NCBI RefSeq assembly: GCF_011752625.1
Contig: NZ_VWXD01000016.1
Location: forward strand, 1 to 64,000
Reading direction: 5' to 3'
Length of the DNA stretch: 64,000 nt
Origin: Candidatus Pantoea formicae
GTDB taxonomy: Bacteria; Pseudomonadota; Gammaproteobacteria; Enterobacterales; Enterobacteriaceae
A program made the translations under genes and the position numbers. The notes under the pieces are model-generated. The model saw only the letters and a program-made list of their open reading frames with translations. It searched no databases and had not been told where the DNA came from. Below, one piece after another: positions 52,035-61,133 of the stretch. Each line of letters opens with the position of its first letter. The stretch's first letter is position 1.

Positions 52035-52116
52035 GTGTGTTACCTTCAACCAGACGGTACAGAACAGCGATTGCGAGAAAAAGCGCAATGGAAGCCCGAT
52101 TTACGATACTTAATGA

Positions 52117-52143
52117 TAAAAAAAACGCCTCAAGCGAGGCGTC
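52117..52143 (-). terminator. Terminator of srmB
   Basis: On the minus strand ACGCCTC-GCTT-GAGGCGT is followed by T8, about 20 nt past the srmB stop. Confidence 0.88.
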
Positions 52144-52163
52144 TTTATTGTGCATGTGCTGAT

Positions 52164-53492
52164 TTATTCCGCACTGCTCTCTGGTGTGCTACTGCCGCTT
52201 GGCTTGCGACGTTTGCCGACGTTTTTGGTATCACGATGGCGTTGTTTAACGCGCGGTTTTTCGGCTTCTTTCTCTTTCTGCTCTTTACGTTTCGCGAGCA
52301 CTTTTTTCGACGGTTTTCCCGTGGTTTTCGCACTCGGCGCACGCGATTCAGGACGCAACTCCTCAATCACACGGGCTTTCACAGGCTCATTAATGTAGCG
52401 CGTGATTTTCCCCAACAGCAGGTGGTCATGTGCCTCGACCAGCGAGATAGCCGTACCTTTACGACCCGCACGAGCAGTACGGCCAATACGATGCAAATAG
52501 ACATCGGCGGTACGCGGCAAATCGTAGTTAATGACATGCGTGACATCTTCAATATCAATACCACGAGCCGCCACATCGGTGGCAATCATGACGTTGACGC
52601 GGTTTTCGTTGATGCGTTTAATCGCTTCGTTGCGGTTAACCTGCACCATCTCGCCTTCCAGATAGCTGGTGCGAATGCCGGCTTCATGCAACCACGTCAC
52701 CAGTTCATGCAGACGCTCACGCTTGCGCACAAAGACAATCACGCGCTTCGCTTCGGGTTGCTTTAACAGATGCACCAGCAGCTTGGTTTTATGCTCGAGG
52801 TTGTCCGCGCGGTAATACCACTGCTGAATCTTTTTGCGTTCGCTTTTGCTGGGATCCGCCTCTATGGAAACGGGATCGTTGAGCAGGCGCTCGGCAAAAT
52901 CTTTGATGTTTTCGCCTTCCAGCGTGGCGGAGAACAGCAACGTCTGTTTGCGCCAGCGGGTTTCAGCGGCGATGGTTTCAATATCCTGCGCGAAGCCCAT
53001 GTCGACCATGCGGTCGGCTTCATCCAGAATCAGCGTTTCTACAGCGCGGCAGTCAAAGTTTTCTTCTTTGATGTACTGCAGCAGGCGACCGGTGGTGGCC
53101 ACTACGATGTCCTGGTTTTCGCTGAATACTTCGGCGTGGTTCATATAAGCCACACCACCAGTGATGGTGGCGATATCCAGGTGCGTGTGTTTAGCCAACT
53201 CACGTGCGTGATCGGCAACCTGCATCGCCAGTTCGCGGGTTGGCGTGAGGATCAGAATACGTGGCGGGCCCGATTTTTTGCGTGGGAAGTCGAGCAGATG
53301 CTGTAAAGCGGGCAGCAGAAAAGCAGCGGTTTTCCCCGTTCCGGTTGGCGCCGAACCCAGAACGTCACGGCCTTCCAGCGCGGCAGGAATGGTCTCAGCC
53401 TGAATGGCAGTGGGGCGCGTGAAGCCTTTTTCCTGCAGCGCTTGCAGCAGGCTTTCGTCGAGTTCGAGTTCGGAGAATGTGGTTACGGTCAT
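52164..53492 (-). CDS. srmB: ATP-dependent RNA helicase SrmB
   Basis: DEAD-box helicase of 442 residues for 50S ribosome assembly. Motifs: Q-motif FTRPTAIQ, SAPTGTGKT, PTRELAMQ, DEADRMVDMG (motif II is DEAD), SATL, and HRIGRTARAGRKG. The C-terminal ~60 residues are basic and disordered. It is divergent from trmN6. The neighbour order grcA-srmB-trmN6-nadB equals E. coli. Confidence 0.96.
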   Translation of the reverse strand: MTVTTFSELELDESLLQALQEKGFTRPTAIQAETIPAALEGRDVLGSAPTGTGKTAAFLLPALQHLLDFPRKKSGPPRILILTPTRELAMQVADHARELAKHTHLDIATITGGVAYMNHAEVFSENQDIVVATTGRLLQYIKEENFDCRAVETLILDEADRMVDMGFAQDIETIAAETRWRKQTLLFSATLEGENIKDFAERLLNDPVSIEADPSKSERKKIQQWYYRADNLEHKTKLLVHLLKQPEAKRVIVFVRKRERLHELVTWLHEAGIRTSYLEGEMVQVNRNEAIKRINENRVNVMIATDVAARGIDIEDVTHVINYDLPRTADVYLHRIGRTARAGRKGTAISLVEAHDHLLLGKITRYINEPVKARVIEELRPESRAPSAKTTGKPSKKVLAKRKEQKEKEAEKPRVKQRHRDTKNVGKRRKPSGSSTPESSAE

Positions 53493-53629
53493 GGTCTACC
53501 TCAGTTTGGGGCGCTGATTATAGACAGAACAGACATAATCTTCATCTGTTTGTGTAAGACAGGTGAAGGTGAATTCCCTTCAGGACCACGTTACACTCCC
53601 CGCAGTAATAAATTCAATGGTAGTGAAGT

Positions 53630-54379
53630 ATGTCTCAGGACCCGTCGCAGTTGCGGCCGATGTTAAGAAAAGATGGTTTTACCTTTAAGCAATTTTTTGT
53701 GGCGCATGACCGTTGCGCGATGAAAGTGGGGACCGATGGCGTGTTACTTGGCGCCTGGGCACCGGTGGCCAATGCGCGTCGCATCCTGGACATAGGCTGC
53801 GGCAGCGGTTTGATTGCACTGATGTTGGCGCAGCGCACACCAGAACAGGTGCAGTTGGATGCGGTGGAGCTGGACGCCAGTGCAGCAAACCAGGCGGACG
53901 AAAATGTACAGGCTTCACCTTGGGCCGATCGTATTACTGTGCATCAACAAGATATTGTCAGTTGGAGTGAGCAGTGTGAAAAACGCTACTCACTGATTGT
54001 CAGCAATCCGCCATTTTTCGCGCCGGGTACGGCTTCTGCCAGCACCGAACGAGACAATGCCCGCAGTACTGCCACACTGGATCATCCTACGCTCTTGCGC
54101 TGCGCTGCACAGTTAATTGAAGAAGAGGGACTATTCTGTGTGGTATTGCCAGAAGAGTCAGGAGAGAAGCTCATTTCTCTGGCGCTGGCGGAAGGCTGGC
54201 ACCTGCGCTACCGCTACGATGTTGCCGCTTACGCACAACGTCCTCCAAATCGTCTGGTATTAGGTTTTTCACCCACGAAGGGGGAAACGTTGCTGGAACG
54301 TCTCGCCATTCGTGATGAGGATAAGAGCTATTCGGCAGACTGGCTGAGTCTGGTCACGGATTTCTATCTGTTTAGATAG
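53630..54379 (+). CDS. trmN6: tRNA1(Val) (adenine37-N6)-methyltransferase TrmN6 (YfiC)
   Basis: SAM-dependent methyltransferase of 249 residues acting on A37 of tRNA-Val. The SAM loop ILDIGCGSGLIALML and the catalytic SNPPFF motif are present, with LGAW near residue 40 as in E. coli. Its last 16 nt overlap the end of the convergent nadB gene. Confidence 0.93.
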   Translation: MSQDPSQLRPMLRKDGFTFKQFFVAHDRCAMKVGTDGVLLGAWAPVANARRILDIGCGSGLIALMLAQRTPEQVQLDAVELDASAANQADENVQASPWADRITVHQQDIVSWSEQCEKRYSLIVSNPPFFAPGTASASTERDNARSTATLDHPTLLRCAAQLIEEEGLFCVVLPEESGEKLISLALAEGWHLRYRYDVAAYAQRPPNRLVLGFSPTKGETLLERLAIRDEDKSYSADWLSLVTDFYLFR

Positions 54380-55983
54380 TGAGGCGGCAGGAGTTGCGTG
54401 GGGTGCGCTTCAGCAAGCTGTTCGGGATAGTCTGGCGTGTAATGCAGGCCACGGCTCTCTTTCCGCTCCAGCGCACAGCGCACCATCAGCTCAGCCACCT
54501 GCACCAGATTGCGCAACTCCAGCAGGTTATTCGATAAACGGAAGTGTGCGTAATACTCGTCGATTTCCTGCTGCAGTAAATTAATGCGGCGCAGGGCACG
54601 CTCCAGACGCTTGGTAGTACGCACTATCCCCATGTAATCCCACATAAAAAGACGTAATTCATGCCAGTTGTGCTGAATGACGACACGCTCGTCGGCATCA
54701 TCAACACGGCTTTCATCCCATGCGGGCAGCTGTTCCACCGCAGCGACATCTGGCAAACGACGGATCATGTCCTCTGCGGCTGACCAGCCATATACCAGAC
54801 ACTCAAGCAGTGAATTCGACGCCATACGATTGGCACCGTGTAGCCCGGTATAACTGACTTCGCCTATAGCGTACAGCCCATCGACGTCGGTTCGGCCTTG
54901 CTGATCGACCATGACGCCACCGCAGGTGTAGTGCGCGGCAGGCACAATCGGAATGGGATCTTTGGTCAGGTCCAGCCCAAAAGTCAGCAGCTTTTCGTAA
55001 ATCATCGGGAAGTGTGCACGAACGAAACTCTCCGGTTGGTGACTGATATCGAGGTACATGCAATCCACGCCTAAGCGTTTCATTTCATGATCGATAGCGC
55101 GCGCCACGATATCACGCGGGGCTAATTCGCCGCGCTCGTCAAAGTCCGGCATAAAGCGTGTACCATCTGGACGCAACAGCCATGCACCTTCTCCGCGCAG
55201 AGCTTCGGTCAGCAGGAAATTTTGCGCCTGGGGATGGAATAGACAAGTAGGGTGGAACTGGTTGAATTCCAGGTTCGCCACGCGGCATCCTGCTCGCCAC
55301 GCCATGGCAATACCATCACCGGAAGCGACATCCGGATTGGTGGTGTACTGATAGACTTTTGCTGCGCCACCGGTTGCCAGTACCACTGTACGTGCACGGC
55401 AGGTTTCCACCTGTTCGCGATTACGATTCCAAATCCATGCGCCCACGACCCGACGTTTCCCCGGCAGGCCAAGTTTATCGGACAGGATCAAGTCCACGGC
55501 GTTGGTGCGCTCAATAATGCGGATGTTGGGATGGCTTAACGCCTGGCTCACCAGCGTGGTTTCGACAGCACGGCCTGTTGCATCAGCGCTGTGTAGAATA
55601 CGGCGGTGGCTGTGGCCGCCTTCACGCGTCAGGTGGTAGCGTGTTTCGCCATCAGGTTGTGGCTCTCTATCAAAAGCCACGCCATTATCAATCAGCCACT
55701 GCACACAATGACGCGCGTTGCTGGCGATAAAATTCACGGTATCGCGCTCACACAAACCTGCGCCAGCAATCAGGGTGTCTTCGACGTGCGATTCAATGCT
55801 GTCAGTTTCATCAAACACCGCAGCGATTCCGCCTTGTGCATACAGCGTCGACCCTTCATTGACCTGTGCTTTGCTCAGCACAGTGACTTGATAATGAGGG
55901 GCCAGACGCAGCGCAAGCGACAAGCCAGCCGCACCGCTGCCCACAATCAATACATCACATTGGTAATCAGGTATCGATGTCAT
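54364..55983 (-). CDS. nadB: L-aspartate oxidase
   Basis: FAD enzyme of 539 residues for the first step of NAD synthesis. The FAD loop GSGAAGLSLAL is at about 16-26; EGSTLYAQGGIAAV, HLTREGGHSHRRILH and TGLHGANRMASNSLLE are hallmark segments. The ATG at 55983 gives the E. coli-like start MTSIPDYQCDV; a TTG seven codons upstream is the alternative and neither has a strong ribosome site. It is divergent from rpoE. Confidence 0.95.
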   Translation of the reverse strand: MTSIPDYQCDVLIVGSGAAGLSLALRLAPHYQVTVLSKAQVNEGSTLYAQGGIAAVFDETDSIESHVEDTLIAGAGLCERDTVNFIASNARHCVQWLIDNGVAFDREPQPDGETRYHLTREGGHSHRRILHSADATGRAVETTLVSQALSHPNIRIIERTNAVDLILSDKLGLPGKRRVVGAWIWNRNREQVETCRARTVVLATGGAAKVYQYTTNPDVASGDGIAMAWRAGCRVANLEFNQFHPTCLFHPQAQNFLLTEALRGEGAWLLRPDGTRFMPDFDERGELAPRDIVARAIDHEMKRLGVDCMYLDISHQPESFVRAHFPMIYEKLLTFGLDLTKDPIPIVPAAHYTCGGVMVDQQGRTDVDGLYAIGEVSYTGLHGANRMASNSLLECLVYGWSAAEDMIRRLPDVAAVEQLPAWDESRVDDADERVVIQHNWHELRLFMWDYMGIVRTTKRLERALRRINLLQQEIDEYYAHFRLSNNLLELRNLVQVAELMVRCALERKESRGLHYTPDYPEQLAEAHPTQLLPPHYLNR

Positions 55984-56004
55984 GGTGTTTAATTTACTAA
56001 ACAA

Positions 56005-56424
56005 AAGGTGACCCGAGCATAAGCCCGGATGAGGATTGTGTGAAGTATTTTGAACAAATTACGCCGTAAAATTATTCAGGCAGACGAGATAGTCACGCGA
56101 TTTCAGTCAGTTATGTCTGAAAATAGGTATATCGTGTTTTTTATACCAAACACTCTGAAAATTCAGGTAATAAAGATGAAAAATAGGGCGTCATAAGGTA
56201 CTCTGCCAGCGATTATCGGTGCCGCAAAAGACACCAACGGCGTGGCAAGTCGCTACACTGAAAGACAATCAACAAAAATGATGTCGTGGTTCCGATACGG
56301 AAAATATCTGGTCGTAATGAACTTCAGGCCAACATATGACTCTAAGCGCATGCTTGCTCAGAACAATGAGATGTGCTGGCAGTTCACTTACGCATAAAAG
56401 AGATTTGGGGAGACATTACCTCGG
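56005..56424. other. nadB-rpoE divergent regulatory region
   Basis: This 420-nt gap carries the rpoE promoter(s) and a short leader frame. A sigma-E-type promoter is at 56319-56345. The left part is AT-rich and presumably holds the nadB promoter and housekeeping rpoE promoters, which I could not pin down. Confidence 0.6.
56319..56345 (+). promoter_or_regulatory. Sigma-E autoregulatory promoter of rpoE
   Basis: GAACTT (56319-56324), a 16-nt spacer and TCTAA (56341-56345) match the RpoE consensus GAACTT-N16-TCTGA. It implies autoregulation as in E. coli. Confidence 0.82.
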
Positions 56425-56428
56425 ATGA
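56336..56428 (+). CDS. Short frame coupled to rpoE (rseD-like)
   Basis: A 30-codon frame (ATG 56336) ends in the TGA that overlaps the rpoE ATG (ATGA). E. coli has rseD, a leader frame translationally coupled to rpoE. From the sigma-E promoter only the shorter version on ATG 56366 would be translated. The ribosome site is unclear and the identity with RseD is by position only. Confidence 0.4.
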   Translation: MTLSACLLRTMRCAGSSLTHKRDLGRHYLG

Positions 56429-57003
56429 GCGAGCAGTTAACGGATCAGGTTCTCGTTGAGCGGGTTCAGAAGGGAGATCAAAAGTCATTTAATTTACTGG
56501 TGATTCGATACCAGCATAAAGTGGCGAGCCTGGTTTCACGCTATGTTCCTTCAGGCGATGTGCCTGATGTGGTTCAGGAATCTTTCATTAAAGCGTATCG
56601 CGCACTGGAATCTTTCCGTGGCGATAGCGCCTTTTATACATGGCTGTACCGCATTGCGGTCAATACAGCAAAAAACTATTTAGTGGCTCAGGGAAGGCGT
56701 CCGCCATCCAGTGATGTGGATGCCATTGATGCAGAAAATTTCGAAAGTGCGGGTGCGCTAAAAGAAATTTCGAACCCTGAGAACTTAATGTTGTCAGAGG
56801 AACTGAAACAAATTGTTTTTCGGACCATTGAGGCGCTTCCCGAAGATCTGCGTATGGCCATTACCCTAAGGGAATTGGATGGCTTAAGTTACGAAGAGAT
56901 TGCCGTCATCATGGACTGCCCGGTTGGTACTGTACGTTCGCGTATCTTCCGTGCCCGAGAAGCCATTGATAATAAAGTTCAACCGCTTATCCAACGTCAG
57001 TGA
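56425..57003 (+). CDS. rpoE: Extracytoplasmic stress sigma factor RpoE
   Basis: ECF sigma-E of 192 residues. Region 2 reads SFIKAYRALESFRGDSAFYTWLYRIAVNTAKNYL and region 4 LDGLSYEEIAVIMDCPVGTVRSRIFRAREAI. It responds to misfolded outer-membrane proteins when RseA is cleaved. It heads the rpoE-rseA-rseB-rseC operon. Confidence 0.97.
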   Translation: MSEQLTDQVLVERVQKGDQKSFNLLVIRYQHKVASLVSRYVPSGDVPDVVQESFIKAYRALESFRGDSAFYTWLYRIAVNTAKNYLVAQGRRPPSSDVDAIDAENFESAGALKEISNPENLMLSEELKQIVFRTIEALPEDLRMAITLRELDGLSYEEIAVIMDCPVGTVRSRIFRAREAIDNKVQPLIQRQ

Positions 57004-57030
57004 TAACGGCTACTGGAAGGGTACCAAAGC

Positions 57031-57690
57031 ATGCAGAAAGAAAAACTTTCCGCTTTAATGGATGGTGAAACTCTCGATAACGAGCTGTTGGCATCGTTGT
57101 CGAAGGATGCAGATCTTCAAAAAAGCTGGGAGAGCTACCATCTAATCCGCGACACCTTGCGAGGTGATGTCGGTGAAGTGCTGCATTTTGATATCTCCGC
57201 ACGTGTGGCGGCGGCCATTGAGAATGAGCCGGTACGTAAAGTGACGCCGCTGATTCCTGAAGCGCAGCCTGAGCCCTCACGCTGGGAGAAAATGCCATTC
57301 TGGCGTCGTGGTGGCACCTGGACTGCGCAACTCGCGCAGGTCGGTATGGCCGCTTGTGTGTCGTTAGCGGTGATTGTGGGTGTGCAGCACTACAACAATC
57401 AGCCAACTGGCGGCGCGACTGAAGCGTCAGATTCTCCTGCCTTCAACACGTTGCCAATGATGGGTAAAGCTTCACCTGTTAGCCTTGGCGTACCGTCCGA
57501 TGCGTTCGACACCAACAGCTCTAACCAGCAGGTGCAGGAACAGCGTCGTCGTGTGAATGCGATGCTGCAGGACTATGAGTTGCAACGTCGTCTGCATGCC
57601 GATCAGGTTCAGTTTGATGAAAAGAACGATCCGCAACAGGCGCAGGCTAACGTTCCCGGAAATCAGTCGTTAGGAACTCAACAGCAGTAA
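57031..57690 (+). CDS. rseA: Anti-sigma-E factor RseA
   Basis: Single-span membrane protein of 219 residues. The cytoplasmic N-domain (MQKEKLSALMDGETLDNELL) binds RpoE, a TM segment lies near 100-118 (TAQLAQVGMAACVSLAVIVGV) and the periplasmic part is Gln-rich. DegS, RseP and ClpXP degrade it in sequence on envelope stress. It overlaps rseB by one nt. Confidence 0.95.
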   Translation: MQKEKLSALMDGETLDNELLASLSKDADLQKSWESYHLIRDTLRGDVGEVLHFDISARVAAAIENEPVRKVTPLIPEAQPEPSRWEKMPFWRRGGTWTAQLAQVGMAACVSLAVIVGVQHYNNQPTGGATEASDSPAFNTLPMMGKASPVSLGVPSDAFDTNSSNQQVQEQRRRVNAMLQDYELQRRLHADQVQFDEKNDPQQAQANVPGNQSLGTQQQ

Positions 57691-58646
57691 TGAAGCAGCT
57701 TTGGTGTGCCGTTAGCCTGCTGGCAGGCAGCCTGCTTTGGTCATCCACCGCCCCGGCGCAGACATCTGCTTCCGGGGCGTTGTTGCAGCAGATGGAGCAG
57801 GCAAGCCAGAACCTCAACTACGAATTCGCCTATATCAACGTCTCACGCCTTGGCATTGAATCCCTGCGTTACCGCCACGCAGTGATCGATAATCGTATCT
57901 TTGCCCAGCTATTGCAGATGGATGGACCGCGTCGTGAAGTGATTCAACGCGGCAATGACATCAGCTATTTTGAGCCAGGACTCGATCCTTTCTCCTTGCC
58001 GGGCAATCACATTATTGATGCACTGCCAGCACTGATGTTCGCAGACTTCTCTCGTTTGGGTGAGGCCTACGATTTCATCCCGGTTGGGCGTTCGCGCATG
58101 GCCGATCAAATGTGTGAAGTCGTGCGCATTGTGTCTCGCGACGGTACACGATACAGCTACGTAGTGTGGCTGGATGTCGATACCAAACTTCCTCTGCGCA
58201 TCGATTTACTCGATCGCGACGGTGAAACGCTAGAGCAGTTCCGCGTGATCAGCTTTGCCGTGGATGAAGGCGTGCGCAATCTCATGCAGGGGCTAGAAAA
58301 AGCCAATTTGCCACCCACGCTCTCTTTACCAGCGGGTGACAAAGTGCAACTTAACTGGCAACCAGGCTGGTTACCCGCCGGTATGAAGTTGATTTCGCAG
58401 AGTCGCCGCGACATGCCAGCAATGAACAAAACCGTAGAATCTCGTCTGTACAGCGATGGCTTGTTCAGCTTTGCTATCAATATTACGCCGGCAGATAAAA
58501 GCAGTGTGTCGCAGTCATTGCGCACTGGGCGTCGTACGGTGCAGACAGAAGTGCGCGATAATCGTGAAATTACGGTGGTGGGCGAATTGCCGCCTGCGAC
58601 TGCCAAACGTATCGCGGACAGCATAGATTCAGGTGCACAAAAATGA
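57690..58646 (+). CDS. rseB: Sigma-E regulatory protein RseB
   Basis: Periplasmic protein of 318 residues with a signal peptide ending near APAQTSA. It has the two-domain RseB layout (lipoprotein-localization-like domain, then the RseA-binding domain). It shields RseA from DegS until it senses LPS intermediates. The start overlaps rseA, and the stop overlaps rseC. Confidence 0.95.
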   Translation: MKQLWCAVSLLAGSLLWSSTAPAQTSASGALLQQMEQASQNLNYEFAYINVSRLGIESLRYRHAVIDNRIFAQLLQMDGPRREVIQRGNDISYFEPGLDPFSLPGNHIIDALPALMFADFSRLGEAYDFIPVGRSRMADQMCEVVRIVSRDGTRYSYVVWLDVDTKLPLRIDLLDRDGETLEQFRVISFAVDEGVRNLMQGLEKANLPPTLSLPAGDKVQLNWQPGWLPAGMKLISQSRRDMPAMNKTVESRLYSDGLFSFAINITPADKSSVSQSLRTGRRTVQTEVRDNREITVVGELPPATAKRIADSIDSGAQK

Positions 58647-59107
58647 TGAAAGAATGGGCCACCGTGGTGGCGTGGAAAGATGGCGTTGCCACGCTACACT
58701 CGGAAGCGAAGACCTCCTGTAACAGCTGCTCAGCCCGCAAAGGCTGCGGTAGCCACGCGCTCAACCAGCTCGGGCCGAAAAATGCCCACGTCATGACCAT
58801 CGCCAGCCCGGAGCCACTGCAGCCGGGTCAGCGCATTGAGTTGGGCATCCGTGAAAGCAGTTTGCTCGGTTCGGCACTGCTGGTTTACATGACGCCGCTG
58901 TTTGGCCTGTTTCTGTTAGCGGGCATCTTCCAGATGCTGTTCCACAGCGACTTAGCGGCTGCCTGTGGTGCGCTGTTAGGCGGTATCGGTGGTTTTATTG
59001 TGGCGAAAGGGGTTTCCAATCTGTTTGGCGATCGTGAAGCCTTTCAACCCGTGATCCTCAGTGTGGCATTACCGCCCGACGCCTTGCGCGTGGAAAGCGA
59101 AGTTTGA
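58643..59107 (+). CDS. rseC: Sigma-E positive regulator RseC
   Basis: Inner-membrane protein of 154 residues with a cytoplasmic Cys-rich N-domain (KTSCNSCSARKGCGSHAL; four Cys possibly binding Fe-S or sensing redox) and two TM segments (about 75-95 and 102-122). The first of two ATGs overlaps rseB by 4 nt. It also resembles the SoxR-reducing system factor family. Confidence 0.93.
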   Translation: MMKEWATVVAWKDGVATLHSEAKTSCNSCSARKGCGSHALNQLGPKNAHVMTIASPEPLQPGQRIELGIRESSLLGSALLVYMTPLFGLFLLAGIFQMLFHSDLAAACGALLGGIGGFIVAKGVSNLFGDREAFQPVILSVALPPDALRVESEV

Positions 59108-59117
59108 TCCCTGTCAG

Positions 59118-59139
59118 GGCCGCTTCCTCGCGGCCTTTT
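59118..59139 (+). terminator. Weak hairpin after rseC
   Basis: GGCCGC-TTCCTC-GCGGCC is followed by TTTT. It lies 10 nt past rseC and may partly separate it from lepA. Confidence 0.6.
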
Positions 59140-59324
59140 CGTTTTGGCTTAACCGCTGAAATCTGTTGCGATTCCCCACAGTTCCATTCTTTAACGCGCG
59201 GCGTTAACAGTGTAATATGCGTCGTCATTAATGAGGCTGACAGGGTTCCGGGTAAAGCTCGCTTTCCTGAATGTGTCTGTGCTCAAGTTTTCAACTGATT
59301 TTTTACGTGAAGATATTCATATAA

Positions 59325-61124
59325 ATGAAGCACATACGAAATTTCTCTATCATCGCTCACATTGACCACGGTAAATCAACGCTCTCAGACCGTTTGATTC
59401 AGATTTGTGGTGGCCTCAGCGATCGTGAGATGGCGGCGCAGGTTTTGGACTCGATGGATCTGGAACGTGAGCGCGGCATTACCATTAAAGCGCAAAGCGT
59501 AACGCTCGATTACAAAGCGCTGAACGGTGAAACTTACCAGCTCAATTTTATCGATACTCCCGGTCACGTTGACTTCTCCTACGAAGTTTCCCGCTCTTTG
59601 GCGGCTTGTGAAGGGGCATTGCTGGTGGTCGATGCAGGTCAGGGCGTTGAAGCACAGACGCTGGCGAACTGCTACACCGCAATGGAAATGGATCTGGAAG
59701 TGGTACCGGTTCTGAACAAAATCGACTTGCCGGCAGCTGATCCTGAGCGCGTGGCGGAAGAGATTGAAGATATCGTCGGTATTGATGCTGCTGATGCGGT
59801 GCGCTGCTCGGCGAAAACCGGCGTTGGCGTACCGGATGTGCTTGAGCGTCTGGTGCGTGATATCCCACCACCGGAGGGTGATCCAGAAGGCCCACTGCAG
59901 GCGCTGATCATCGACTCATGGTTTGATAACTACCTGGGCGTTGTGTCACTGATCCGTATTAAAAACGGTACGCTGCGCAAAGGCGACAAAGTGAAGGTGA
60001 TGAGTACCGGTCAGACGTATAACGCTGATCGTTTAGGTATCTTTACACCGAAACAGGTTGATCGTAACGAACTGAACTGCGGTGAAGTAGGCTGGCTGGT
60101 ATGTGCGATTAAAGACATCCTCGGCGCGCCAGTAGGCGATACCTTAACGCTGCAGCGTAATCCTGCTGACAAAGTGTTACCTGGCTTTAAAAAAGTGAAG
60201 CCACAGGTTTATGCCGGCCTGTTCCCGATCAGCTCTGATGACTATGAAGCGTTCCGTGATGCGTTGGGCAAACTGAGCCTGAACGATGCTTCATTGTTCT
60301 ACGAGCCAGAGAGTTCAACAGCGCTTGGTTTCGGCTTCCGCATCGGCTTCCTCGGTCTGCTGCACATGGAGATCATTCAGGAGCGTCTGGAGCGTGAATA
60401 CGATCTCGACCTGATCACCACTGCACCGACGGTCGTCTATGAAGTGCTGACGACAGATGGTCAAACTGTCTATGTCGATAGCCCATCCAAGCTGCCGCCA
60501 CTGAACAATATTGAAGAGCTGCGTGAACCGATCGCAGAGTGTCATATGCTGTTGCCACAAGAGTTCCTTGGCAACGTCATCACCCTGTGTATCGAAAAAC
60601 GTGGTGTGCAGACCAACATGGTTTACCACGGTAAACAGGTTGCGCTGACCTATGAAATCCCGATGGCAGAAGTGGTACTCGACTTCTTCGACCGTCTGAA
60701 ATCGACGTCTCGCGGCTATGCATCGCTGGACTATAACTTTAAACGTTTCCAAGCCTCTGACATGGTGCGTGTCGACGTGATGATTAACTCAGAACGTGTT
60801 GATGCGCTGGCGCTGATTACCCACCGTGATAACTCACAATATCGTGGCCGCGATCTCGTGGAGAAGATGAAAGATCTGATCCCGCGTCAGCAGTTCGATA
60901 TTGCGATTCAGGCGGCAATCGGCAACCACATTATCGCTCGCTCAACGGTCAAGCAGCTGCGTAAAAACGTCCTGGCGAAATGCTATGGCGGTGACGTGAG
61001 CCGTAAGAAGAAACTGTTGCAGAAGCAGAAAGACGGTAAGAAGCGAATGAAGCAGGTCGGCAACGTTGAGCTGCCGCAGGAAGCATTCCTTGCCATTCTG
61101 CATGTCGGTAAAGACAGCAAATAA
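59325..61124 (+). CDS. lepA: Elongation factor 4 (LepA)
   Basis: Ribosome-associated GTPase of 599 residues. G motifs: AHIDHGKST, RGITIK, DTPGHVDF, NKIDLP. The C-terminal domain specific to LepA (ends RKKKLLQKQKDGKKRMKQVG) is present. It acts on ribosome biogenesis or back-translocation. It is followed 9 nt later by lepB. Confidence 0.97.
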   Translation: MKHIRNFSIIAHIDHGKSTLSDRLIQICGGLSDREMAAQVLDSMDLERERGITIKAQSVTLDYKALNGETYQLNFIDTPGHVDFSYEVSRSLAACEGALLVVDAGQGVEAQTLANCYTAMEMDLEVVPVLNKIDLPAADPERVAEEIEDIVGIDAADAVRCSAKTGVGVPDVLERLVRDIPPPEGDPEGPLQALIIDSWFDNYLGVVSLIRIKNGTLRKGDKVKVMSTGQTYNADRLGIFTPKQVDRNELNCGEVGWLVCAIKDILGAPVGDTLTLQRNPADKVLPGFKKVKPQVYAGLFPISSDDYEAFRDALGKLSLNDASLFYEPESSTALGFGFRIGFLGLLHMEIIQERLEREYDLDLITTAPTVVYEVLTTDGQTVYVDSPSKLPPLNNIEELREPIAECHMLLPQEFLGNVITLCIEKRGVQTNMVYHGKQVALTYEIPMAEVVLDFFDRLKSTSRGYASLDYNFKRFQASDMVRVDVMINSERVDALALITHRDNSQYRGRDLVEKMKDLIPRQQFDIAIQAAIGNHIIARSTVKQLRKNVLAKCYGGDVSRKKKLLQKQKDGKKRMKQVGNVELPQEAFLAILHVGKDSK

Positions 61125-61133
61125 GGAATTTTA

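Noticed and set aside
54364..54379. Frameshift or misassembly at the trmN6-nadB overlap
   Set aside because: The 16-nt overlap of two convergent genes keeps both C-termini close to E. coli, so it is a natural tail-to-tail overlap.
59104..59298. 64-codon frame between rseC and lepA
   Set aside because: It runs through the rseC hairpin, has no ribosome site, and its composition is not protein-like; lepA leader sequence explains the space.
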